A stretch of 64,000 bases of DNA from Tetracentron sinense (Eukaryota > Streptophyta > Magnoliopsida > Trochodendrales > Trochodendraceae), in NCBI GenBank assembly GCA_015143295.1, contig CM026565.1:10414041-10478040 (forward strand), written 5' to 3'. Positions within the stretch are counted from its first letter, which is position 1; each line of letters opens with the position of its first letter. The notes under the pieces are model-generated. The model saw only the letters and a program-made list of their open reading frames with translations, did not search any database and was not told the origin of the DNA. Below are positions 1 to 10,500 of the stretch, piece by piece. The position numbers were made by a program, and so were the translations under genes.

Positions 1-734
1 AATTGTAAAAATAGTAGTGGGAATTTATTTTTTGCATCAAGGGCTTAATTTTTTTACATGAGATTTTTAAACTCTTGACTTTTTTTTCCATATAGATTTT
101 TTTATGTTCATATTATAAGATTATATAGTTATGCTCAATTTTTGTACTTTATTCTTTCTTTTTCATTATCCTAACTATTTGATTCTTCGCTGTTAAAAAA
201 GGGGTTGTGGATTGTCCTTTTCCGCTAAGAATTTCCTATTTTTTTATGTTTATATATATTTTTTAATACATTATGTCTATATTAGATGAACATGAAAATT
301 TTCACATTTCATTTTAAAGTAAGTTTACTATGTTAATTTAGATGATGCTGAAGTTTCACTAAGTTTCTTCCTTTGCTCTTTAATTGACTATGTAACTCTT
401 GCTTGAGGATCTTGCTGAATTTCCTACTTAACCCGTCGGCATTTAGATCAAATGGTTGTTTTTTTTTTATGTTCGTACTTTACTTTTTTTTATAATATAT
501 ATATATGTGCTTCTTAAAGTTCATATAGTTGATGAATTTTGTCACATTTATGTAGTTTCTTATGTCTATTGTACCATTATTGGTCTCTACTCATGTGTTA
601 TTTTAAATATATTTTTTGTTTCTTTTTTTCATACACCCGTGCAATTTATGGGCTCTTTGCTATTACTACTATAATCCGGTTGATCTCCACGTGGCTTCTT
701 CATAGGCTTTCTATTTAAGCTCTAAATTGTTGCC
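1..734. other. AT-rich sequence, no gene seen
   Basis: Very AT-rich sequence with T runs and no coding signature. It may be intron or upstream sequence of the MSR-like gene further right, since that gene's first coding exon has not been found. I see no motif that decides this. Confidence 0.4.
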
Positions 735-2268
735 ATGTGTTGCTTTCTTATTTAACGAGTGGCAAGGTGCGAGCTTTAAAGCCAAAGCGGTTTGGACCCC
801 GGTGCTAGATGGGGTGGCAAAGAGACTCTCAGGGTGGAAATCATCATGTTTAGCTAAAGGAGGGAAATTGACTCCTATCCAAAGTACCCTGAGCAGCCTT
901 CTGACCTATTTTATGTCCATTCTGACCATCTCTCGATCGGTGGCGGTCGCTCTTGAGAGAATCCAAAGAGAATTTATATGGAATGAGAAAGCAGACAAAT
1001 TCAAATACCATCTTGTTGACTGGAACCTCGTGTGTAGGGCCAAGGAGAATGGGGGTTTAATCCTCAAGCCGCTAACTCAGGTTAACAAGGCTTTGTTAGG
1101 GAAATGAGTTTGGAGGTATTGGGAGGAGAGGGATAGTTTGCGGTGGGCTGTGATCATTGCCAAATACGCAAAACGGTCGTGCTAGGTTCCAAAAGCGGTG
1201 AGAGGTTCACATGGTTAGAGTCTGTGGAAAGGCATTATGGCCAATGCTAGTCTAGTGGTGTCGTACTTCAGGTTTATAGTTGGTAGGGGGTCTGAGGTCA
1301 GGTTTTGGTTGGATGTTTGATGTGGAAGCACTAGGCTGAAGGATGACTTCAGCAACTTGTTCTTGCTAGCGTCTGATAGGAATATCTTAGTAGGGGAGTC
1401 TTATGAGGGGTCGGGGGAGGGGGTGGTGGGGTGTCTGAGTTTGCATCGGGACTTGAACAATTGCGAGGTTGAAGATATGGCTCACCTATTGGAGTGTATC
1501 TCGACGATTTCCCCGTGCGACGAAATTAGGGATAATAGGATTTGGGCTAGAGACAACCATGGTTGGTTCTGAGTAAGATCTCTGCTACATTCATTGTATC
1601 TTTTCCCCTGAGTCGTTTTCTCATAGGATTGTTTGGAATTCTGACATCCCTTCAAAGGTATCTTTTTTCGTGTGGAATATGGCATTGAATAAAATTCTAA
1701 CATGCGACCATTTACAAAATAGAGGGTGGAGGTTGGCTAACCGTTGTTTCTTATGCCTTCAAGCGGAAGAGACTGTGGACCATCTCTTATTGCACTGCCA
1801 TATTGTGTTTGGGATTTAGGATTTCTTTCTTTCTTGGGTTGGGGTTGACTGAGTCTTTCCTTCTTCCTTTCTCAATTTCTTATCTTGTTGGACGAAGATG
1901 ATTGGGAATGGAGCTAGGGTGGCAATTTGGGCGGTGCTCCCGGGGGCTATATCTTGGATGATTTGGAAGGAGAGAAACCTCAGAGCTTTTGAAGATTCAT
2001 CCTCCTCAGTGCAGCGTATTTGTGCCCAGATCTGTATGGTGGTTATGGAATGGGTGGGGCTTCAATATGAAGTAGAGGATCTAAGGGAGGTGTTGGGTTA
2101 TTGAGATTGTTTTGGGTGTTTGGAGTTTTTTCTTTTTTCCTTTTTTTTTGGGGTTGAGTTTATACACTTGTAAACTCTTCTTCCCTTCTCTTTATTTTCT
2201 TTGTGCCTTGTATCGCCTCTTTTAGTTAATATATGGTGCTTGCTTATCGATAAAAAAAAAATAAAAAA
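735..2268 (+). mobile_element. 5'-truncated L1-type LINE
   Basis: Pieces of the 3' part of a plant L1-type ORF2 are readable in order on the plus strand. The post-catalytic RT region comes first (FKAKAVWTPVLDGVAKRLSGW, LAKGGKLTPIQSTLSSL, NGGLILKPL). The zf-RVT region follows (KVSFFVWNMALNKILT, RGWRLANRCFLCL, ETVDHLLLHC), then the tail ISWMIWKERNLRAF. The frame changes several times and internal stops are present, for example after residue 126 of the first open stretch at about 1107, so the copy is dead. The EN and RT catalytic parts are missing: it is 5' truncated at about 735. It ends in an A-rich tail at about 2254-2268 after a GC-poor 3' UTR. No clear target duplication was found. Confidence 0.8.
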
Positions 2269-3055
2269 TGAACCCCACTTCAACTCCACTAAGCATCTTA
2301 TTAAATAAATAAATAATTAATAATGTTTAAGGGAGATGGTTGTAGAGAATGGTAGATACGGTTCTTCCCCTCTTCTCATTATATATGGAGCATGTAAAGC
2401 CCCGAAATTTTAAATAATAAAATTTTGTGGTTTTTGGTCCTTAACTGTGTTTAAATACCTGAGTGTTTGTTAAATTAATAAAAAGTGAGTTTTGCTCGGG
2501 ATTGAAGTGCACCGAAGAAATCTCAGTATCTTTTCGCGAAAATCGCACACAGTGTGCCGGTCGACTGCCGGGACACAATCCTATCGTATTGGTTCCGTCA
2601 GGTATCATTTCGCGGGACCGCAGGGCCATTATGTGTGATAAAATTGAGAAAAACGAGAAATTTCTAGAAATTAAGTGGGACCCAATATTTGTTGGGGATC
2701 TTAATAGAAATCTGTGCCGCTGGTACTAATGCGTGCCAGTCGGCTGTGGGGACTAATGTCTGTCGTCTCGGCAGTTAGTTATCTCAAACGAAGAAATGGT
2801 GGCCTGTTTTGTGTCCAAAATCAGGAAATTAGTGGGTTTTGCAATTTTCGTCCAGACTTACTTTTGACTGTCAAAACACAGTATTTTTCTCTGAAATTTC
2901 TACAGCAGGTTTCGGACTATCCCAAGTTCGGTCACCTAAAGTTTCGTCATAATCGGGCATCACGAAGTAGGGTTTTAGAGGCCGTATACGTGAGAAATAC
3001 GGAATAATAGTCAAATGGTCAAATCGTTGACTTGGTCAACAGGACCATTAATGGT

Positions 3056-3093
3056 GGTCATGTGCATGGCACATGACCTTTGATTTATAAATA
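3056..3093 (+). promoter_or_regulatory. LTR core promoter: 23-nt inverted repeat plus TATA box
   Basis: Two 10-nt arms GGTCATGTGC / GCACATGACC around ATG (3056-3078) lie 8 nt before TATAAATA (3086-3093). The same pair is found in the LTRs at 14953-14988 and 19857-19892 on the minus strand. The position suggests the retroelement promoter. CATGTG is the core bound by plant NAC and MYC factors, but binding here is inference. Confidence 0.6.
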
Positions 3094-4140
3094 GGGGGCC
3101 AGACCCTTCATTCTCACATTTTGCAACAGTGGGGAGTTCTGCCAACTCCCTTTCTAGAGAGAGAAAGTAGAGAGAAAGAGAGGAAAGAGAAAAGAGGAGA
3201 GAGAAAGAAGAGAGAAAAAAAAAGGGAGGTCCACCTTAACATATTTCGACGCTCCCGACGCGTTGGCGGCGTCTGATTTTCTCCCTGGTGTCTCGTTTGG
3301 CGTGTAAAGTGAGAGAAAAAGGAGGAGAGAGAAAGTGGAGAGAGAAAGTTGCATGCGCTCTACCCTGGGGTTAATCATCGTGGGGAACACGTTGGCGACA
3401 TTTATTTTCTTCCCCGGTGCCTCGATCAACGTGTCGAGAGAGAAATGGGGGAAATCTAGAGAGAGAAAGTGAAGGTGTGAGGGCAAGGAGCTTCACCTTG
3501 AGGTTGATCGTCCTCCCGAGCGCGTTGGCAGTGTCCGTTTTAGCCCTAGACGCCGCGAAGTGCGTGAAAGAGATAAAAACCCCTTCCATCTCTTCTTTTT
3601 TCCCTGTTATTTGCTATATTCTTTATGTGAAATGTATGCGCGTTGATGGAAAAGGGTCCTGTGGATATATTATGGGAAGGTGGTTGTGCGTGGAAAATGA
3701 GTAGACGGGTGTAGCCTTCGGTCTCAGGTCTCAAACCAGATTTAGACTCACTGTGTAAAAGGGGTGGATGAGAAAAGTGTCGGAAACCCCTATGTGATGT
3801 TGTGATGTTATGTGGACTTTCAGGGAGCCCAGATCGGGTCCCGGGTAAATTGTATCGTCACCCTAGGGTGTCGAAAGGTTGTTTTGCAGGTCGTATAAGG
3901 TTATGGACACATCTATTAGTCTGGAAATGTTCCCTAACGGGACGGGGTGTTACTGGATTTGGTTCATGGGCGCAAGGTCCGAGTATTTTAGTTAACCAGG
4001 CGAGGCTTGGGTTAACTGGGGTTAACCTGTGGTTAGAAAACCTAACCAGGGTTAAAGTATAATCCTCTGTGACTGATAGTCGAGAGTGGGTGGATTTGAT
4101 ATCCATAGATCCTCTTTGACTAGGTCATTGGAGAACAGAT

Positions 4141-4930
4141 GGTTGTGTTATCTGATAGATATGCCGTACCGAGGCGGAGTCAGTAGGTTGTGATGCCTCT
4201 GATAGATATGCCGTCCGTACCGTGGCTGAGTCAGATGGTTGTATTATCTGATAGATATGCCGTACTGAGGCTGAGTCAGTAGGTGGTGATGCCTCTGATA
4301 GATATGCCGTCCGTACCGTGGCTGAGTTAGATGGTTGTGTTATCTGATAGATATGCCGTGAGGATAGAAGTCCCCACTGTGGCTGAGTCAGATGGTTGTG
4401 TTATCTGATAGATATGCCGTACCGAGGCTGAGTCAGTAGGTTGTGATGCCTCTGATAGATATGCCGTCCGTACCGTGGCTGAGTCAGATGGTTGTGTTAT
4501 CTGATAGATATGCCGTGAGGATAGAAGTCCCCACCGTGGCTGAGGCAGATGGTTGTGTTATCTGATAGATATGCCGTGAGGATAGAAGTCCCCACCGTGG
4601 CTGAGTCAGATGGTTGTGTTATCTGATAGATATGCCGTACCGAGGCTGAGTCAGTAGGTTGTGATGCCTCTGATAGATATGCCGTCCGTACCGTGGCTGA
4701 GTCAGATGGTTATATTATCTGATAGATATGCCGTACCGAGGCTGAGTCAGTAGGTTGTGATGCCTCTGATAGATATGCCGTCTGTACCGTGGCTGAGTCA
4801 GATGGTTGTGTTGTCTGTGATCTGATAGATATGCTGTGAGGATAGAATTCTCCACCGTGGCTGAGTCAGATGGTTGTGTTGTCTGATGGAGATGCCGTGA
4901 GGCTAGAGTTCCTTACCGTGACTGAGATCA
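4141..4930 (+). repeat. Minisatellite inside the lone LTR, about 15 units
   Basis: About 15 tandem units of 43-63 bp, each carrying CTGATAGATATGCCGT followed by GGCTGAGTCAG. Three unit types alternate: one continues ACCGAGG, one CCGTACCGTGG, and one GAGGATAGAAGTCCCC. The last two units are more diverged. There are no unique spacers, so this is not a CRISPR. Confidence 0.9.
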
Positions 4931-5756
4931 GACGATTGTGTTGGTTCTAGCGGGTGAAGGCCCGGATTATGTATCGAGTCTATGGACTCAAGGTTGTACG
5001 GAGTCTAAGGACTCAAGGTTTGATTTCATTGGGTGTAAGCCCGGTTGATCTCAATAGTTATCATGGGGGTATGGGACGCCATGGTAACAAAATTAATATT
5101 AACAGATTTGGAAATGGATAGCGAGTCTACGAACTCTAACTTGGATATTGCGTCTATGAACTCAGGTTAAATACGAGCGAAGGCCAGTTGATTGAGTCTG
5201 CGGACTCAAGGATAGAGTGTGAGCGGTTGTCTGGGATGGTAATCTAGTGGTGTAGATGATGATTGGATGAACTTGGAAATTGAGGTTGGGAACCTCGAAA
5301 TAGGATGAAATAGTCCTGAGTGTCCTCGGGTCACGGATTAAGAGATTATATATTATTATAATATGAGAATTGTATTGCAACACTATATCGTTATTGATGA
5401 TGATGATTGTTACTAGGTGGAAAATAGCCTAGATGGATTGTGGATTTTGCTGGGCTCTATAGCTCACTCCTCTCATTTTATGTCTTCAGATTTGGAAGCA
5501 GTTGCCGATTGGTAAGGAGTTATACTCGATGAATTCTGAAAGTGTACCGACGCAATTGTGGCGCCAAAAGTAACGGCTATTATAGCCAGTGAGGTAACGT
5601 ATTTGCTTATGATGGGTTATTGTGATGACCGGTTGTTACTGCTTATGTAAGCTCATCAGAAAAGTTGAAAAATCTCTGCATTTTCGCGGGTAAAGTCTTC
5701 CGCATGCGTGGTTATGACGAACGAGCACGCGTCTTGGAAATTGATTTCCCAGAGCA

Positions 5757-6584
5757 TCTCTTCCTCTCCCATGTGTCTTCCTCCCCATCACCCCATCATT
5801 TATGAAACTTATCTTCCTAACTCCCTCTCCCGTCTCTTCTTTATAGTAATGATTAAATCCTCTAATATTTATGCTTCAACTTAATCATCTCTCATGGGTA
5901 ATAAAAGACTTACCCATGTCTCTTTTTAATGCTACACTTACGAAATAATAGGGACTAAATTATTATAAAAACTCATTAAAATAAACATGAAATGTAGTCA
6001 TTTAAGTTGTTCCTTTTATTATTTTTAGAAATAATTCCTTGAAAATCTAAAATCAATTATAATTTTAAATTGAGAAAAAGACTTCCATTGGTAAAAGTTT
6101 TCCTTAATGATTTGATAGACACAACACTCTAATGTGAAACCCCCAACCCAATGTGGCAACTAAGGGCTGAATGACTCGTTACTGACCAGCTAAGCATGAG
6201 CAATACAAAATATAAAAAGGAAATATATCTTTTTTTGAAATGGAAAAATACGTTTTTACAAGTATTATATTAAATGTTTAAATATGAGCCGGAGCACTGC
6301 TTCAATGCGTGAAGCAGAGCTCTCCATTTCAATGCAAAGCTCGGTGGCTTGAAGCAGTGCTCCCCATTGCAATTCAAAGCATGGTGGCAATTCTGTAATC
6401 AGGGGAAAAGACAGAAATAATGTTGTTCTCCCACAATTATACTACTGGCATCAATATAATGAAAAAGGGGAGCTCTGCTTCAACGCGTTGAAGCAGAGCT
6501 CCGGCCTTATATTAAATTATTACATTTAATTTAGTTTAATTTAAATCTTCTAGCCTCCCATGCATCGCACGGAGTTTTCGCTAG
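5757..6584 (+). mobile_element. Possible non-autonomous Helitron
   Basis: The right end looks like a Helitron 3' terminus: a short GC-rich hairpin (CCATGC...GCACGG, 6558-6572 region) followed about 8 nt later by CTAG (6581-6584) and then T. A candidate left end TCTCTTCCTC begins at 5757 directly after an A, which fits insertion between A and T. No Rep/helicase coding is visible. The right end is more convincing than the left. Confidence 0.35.
6288..6505. repeat. Foldback element with a perfect palindrome at its right end
   Basis: The left end (GCCGGAGCACTGCTTCAATG) and right end are inverted copies, each itself palindromic. The right arm 6470-6501 is a perfect 32-bp palindrome centred on CAACGCGTTG. 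Between them lie further copies of the words GAAGCAGTGCTCCCCATTGC and AATTCAAAGC. Weak inverted similarity (TTAAATG) extends outward to about 6270 and 6530. No target duplication is visible. It may be a cargo of the surrounding Helitron-like sequence or a separate MITE. Confidence 0.6.
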
Positions 6585-6599
6585 TAAAGAATTATTGTG

Positions 6600-6875
6600 G
6601 TTAGTAATTTCTCAAATCCTCCGGATTAAAGCCCTGTGATTCCAGTTGGCCACCCTTCTAAGACTGAACCCACCTTTCCTTAGGATTGTAATTAGCCTTC
6701 CAAGCAACCTTAGGAGTACTCCTGCATAAGCTAGGGCCTCCCCACAAAAATCTCGCCATCGGCCTTTCAATAGAGATAACAGTGGCTTTCGGAATGAGGA
6801 AAACGCCTCCCCAGAACAGAAGGAAACTAATCACACTTTTAAGAAGCTCAAGACGACCCCCTTGTTAATCTGTGG
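6600..6875 (-). mobile_element. LINE fragment, RT-distal part, minus strand
   Basis: On the minus strand the sequence reads as plant L1-type ORF2 past the catalytic region: GGRLELLKSVISFLLFWGG, then PMARFLWGGPSLC and PKVAWKA. Neither end is native: no poly(A) is seen at the left and no upstream RT at the right. It differs in sequence from the LINE at 735-2268. Confidence 0.7.
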
Positions 6876-7386
6876 TAACAATTAAGTGTCTCTGCAACTG
6901 CAAGTCTGCGTGATTTTTCGTTTGTTATTATTTATTATAGTTTTCTCACTTTCTCCTATTTGATTGCAGTGCATATGTATCTTTCCGTAAGATTAAGTAT
7001 TTTAATTGATCTTAATTTTATTTTCTGTAATATTGAATGGAGTCTTTTCAGTTGGTGATGGTTTCCTGTTTGGTTCTTTTAACTATAATTTCTCTAGTTG
7101 CAGTAGGATAAACATTCTTCTTTGTGTTTTTCCAATGGAGTTGATAGGATTTAATAAATTCTACTTTGTTTAATTGTAAGGAAGTGAATCTTTAATGAGT
7201 ATCAACTGTTTTTGTTATTTTTTTCTCTTGATATACTTTGTCTAGTTGCGATGGGATTAATTTGCTTGTTGAAGTTTTAATGGTGTTCATATGAATAAAT
7301 AAACTTTACTTTTTATTTTATTTTTAATTGCTAGGAAGTGAATCTTTATTGAGTACCAACTAATACGGTTCCACATATTTCCTTAG
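6876..7386 (+). other. Intron upstream of the first visible MSR-like exon
   Basis: AT-rich sequence with a pyrimidine-rich end and the acceptor TTCCTTAG at 7379-7386. No exon or other element was recognised in it. The MSR-type signal-anchor exon was searched for by eye and not found. Confidence 0.5.
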
Positions 7387-7525
7387 GCTAGACTTCCAGT
7401 TCCATTGGATGTTCATAATGATAAAATAAAAGTTACAGAACAAAGTTTTGTTACTAAGGTGGTTAAAGGGCCTTGGAAGGAAGATGACCAAGAACTAAAA
7501 CCTTGCTGGACCAAGCCGGCATTGA
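7387..7525 (+). CDS. MSR: MSR-like gene, first visible exon
   Basis: Acceptor TTCCTTAG ends at 7386 and the donor A|GTAAGT starts at 7526. In frame 0 it reads ARLPVPLDVHND, then KVTEQSFVTKVV, KGPWKEDDQELKPCWTKPAL. An in-frame TAG just upstream shows that the reading frame must come from another exon to the left. Confidence 0.85.
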
Positions 7526-10500
7526 GTAAGTTCTCCTGTGTTCGTAGGAACTTATCAATAATATTATGAAGTTGATTGAACTTATGCTAACTGGGCATTT
7601 TCTTTTTTTTTTCGTCATTTCTTGATTCTTTGTGTGCTTATAGATGAGGAAGAGAAGTCAAGGGGTTTCATCACATTTTCATTGACAAATGGCCCTGAAT
7701 ACCATGTCTCACAGGTGTCCCGTCTCACTTTCACATGATTTTTATGGATTGAGTTCCTTGTTTGTTTAAATTTATATTTATGACATTTAACAAAACAAAG
7801 CCATTGTATTACTTGAACTGATTTTTTTTTTCATTGGAAGCATATCTGACCTAACATGTATGAAGGTAAGAACACTTATGTAGTTCCACCTAGGAGATCT
7901 CTGAAGCCAGAAACCAAATTGATTGCAGAGTGATAAACTTATAACCATCTGATTCACTGCATTAAAAGACTATGGAAATGGTCTAATTAAAATCAATAAA
8001 TGGATGGTTATGATCATTCATGGCTGACTGCACAATGTTTTCTGATACACTATTGGTAAACTGTAACCGATCAGGTACCACTGGACTTACCTTTCCATAT
8101 ATGGTGTTTAGCTTGTGTTGGGCTTCATGCACTGATATTTCTGATGGACTCTGCCGGGAATTTGTTTGACCATATGAGTTTTCTTCTTTTTGTATACTTT
8201 AATTTGGTGAAGGTGGAGCTTGGTTTTAACTAATTAAAGTCTTCAGCATTGGGTCATCTTTTCCTCCTTCATTATGCAGTCTGGGAGGTCTGAGTTGGAT
8301 TTCCATCACTGAATACCAAGTTTATTTATCTCAATAAAGTTCAGTTAATTGATTCAAGGAATAGCGCTGGCCATAATAAGGTTTACTAATAATAGAAGCC
8401 TTATTATGGTGTTCTTGTTGTCTTTTTCATGAATCAGATTCATACAAACTGTTACAGTTTTTTTCATTTTTCCTTCTGTAACCTGTATGATTGTTCATGT
8501 TTCTGCAAATATGATGTGCTTTTCTAACCCTGAACATTGGTTGGCTTCCTTACTCAGATAGCTGATGCAGTGGTAGTGGCTAGATATCTAGGGGCGACAC
8601 TTGTGGTCCCCAACGTCAGGGGAAGCAAACCCGGTGAGAAGAGGTTAGTGTCTAAAATAATATTAGGAAATTTATTTCATACTATCTTAGTTATTGCTTT
8701 ACAGTTTAGGGTTTAGGATTTACAGTTGTGTTGTCTTTCTGTTTATCAAATTTACATCTATATAACCAATTGGTGCATGCTTAGTTGGTAAGGTCTGGTT
8801 GTAAAATGGTATCACATCTGGGTTCAAAACCTTGGCCAATAAGGCTTGGGTAGAAGAAGAAAAACTTAGCAGCTTACCTAGCAAAATAAAAAGTTAGTAT
8901 TTGTATGCCATTTTTGATAAGGATCCCCTAGTAATATTTTTCTTAAAGATCCAAAATAATATATTCTAAGGACATGGTTCAAAATATCGGTATTAATGTG
9001 TGTGTAGGTAAGTCAAAATTAGGAAACTTATCGTGGATACGTATTGATAAGCACAAAAACGCTTTAAAAAAAATCAAGAAACACGTTGGAAACGCATGGA
9101 AACTCCTCGAAACTTTAAGCCAAACTTATTTTAATGCAAAGATAAGCTAAAATGATGATAGATGGAAAATACTTCGTAAAATTACAAATTATTGTGTATA
9201 TGTATATATATGGCATAAGTTTAGACAAATACAAGCATAATTCATAAATAAAACAAATAGTTTTAGGCAAACACAAAGAGATAAGATTACCATAATATTA
9301 ACACAACACACAATAAAGGCATTTAATATATAGGACATACACATGTATAAACTAGAAGTTCTATAATACATTAGGTTTGATTGAGAACTCAAAAATGTAA
9401 AATCAAATCTCCTTGATGAAGGTCATTGATATATATATTTTGGCCGCAAATCTATAATTCTATGATCTACAAGCATTGTTTGACCAATTTCAAGGGATTT
9501 AACACCTTAAAATTTGAAAATAAAGAGTACGAAGCATACTTAGAAGATGAATTAATGCTGGAGGGGTTTTGGCATGTCCGTAATAAGAGTTTTCCCATTT
9601 ATTCTCTCTTCTTAAAAGATATAAAGTACTTTTAGAAAATTGAAAGAATAAAAAAAATTATATTTTTTAAAAGTAACGGTATGTAACAGATGTTTCGTGC
9701 TCAAATCGCATGAATCGCCAACATTGTACGATTTGAATTGCAATCTGAATTTGTGCTCAAATTGCATGAATCGCCAATATTGTACGATTTGAATTGTAAT
9801 CTGAATCGCAAATTCTATGAGATTTACCCAATTAAGATTTTCACTTGCTATTTGAATCGTTTTGCCTGAGATTTGATTTAAATCATAGGATTTGAATTGA
9901 AAATTACAAGGATTTAACAACCATGAATATATCCATGACCAACTCATTCCAAGAACTATAATTAGAGCCACATAAATTTAAGCTAAAAATAAAAATAAAA
10001 TGAAGTTTTCCCCAATGCCCCCTTTGAAGTAAGAAATTTGGCAAGAGCATTAAATTAATGCATTTGCACTAGTTTGGGACTAATGTCACTAATTATACAA
10101 GACTCCATTCAAATTTGAAGTAAATTCTTACTTTTGAGGAAATTTTCACCAAAGGTAGTGTAGGAGACTCTGAATGACAAATGAAGGTAAATACGGGGTA
10201 CAAAATGGGTGATTTCTTAAGAAACTAAAAAATCTCTGACATCCCTCGATCTCCTTCAAAATCTCTCAAATCCATCATTTTTGGCCGACATTCTTACATT
10301 TTATAGACTAAGGAGCAATGTTTTAAAACGTAAAGGCGTGAAGCGAGGCATTAAGACCTCTAGATGTGTGAGGTATAAGCCTCGAGGCGTAAGCCTAACA
10401 AGAAAGCTTCATGCTCTCTTATTTTAAGAAATAAATAACATATAAGAAAAATTGCAAAAAAATCAAAAAGTTAATTAAAAATTATAGTATATATGTACAT

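Larger units (their letters stand above)
2393..5740 (+). mobile_element. Lone LTR of the gag-only Ty3/gypsy family (plus orientation)
   Basis: This is the reverse complement of the two LTRs found at 12126-15650 and 17216-20565, in opposite orientation. It starts TGTAAAGCCCC, has the same inverted repeat and TATA box (3056-3093), the same purine-rich leader with GAGAGAAAG words, the same pre-terminal stretch (GGCTATTATAGCCAGTGAGG) and the same 3' block around 5560-5740. It lacks the last bases of the LTR, and no internal region or primer site follows, so it is a lone, slightly shortened LTR. It is a fossil and looks old: it differs from the two complete LTRs at many positions, and its minisatellite is of a different type. 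Confidence 0.8.

Noticed and set aside
4141-4930. Regular repeats that might look like a CRISPR array
   Set aside because: Units are contiguous with no unique spacers, inside a plant LTR.
8771-8843. Possible tRNA gene
   Set aside because: A and B boxes are present but no cloverleaf, acceptor stem or anticodon arm can be drawn.
9612-9971. 119-residue minus-strand open frame
   Set aside because: Made by a duplicated 56-bp AT-rich unit; no protein similarity or compositional sign of coding.
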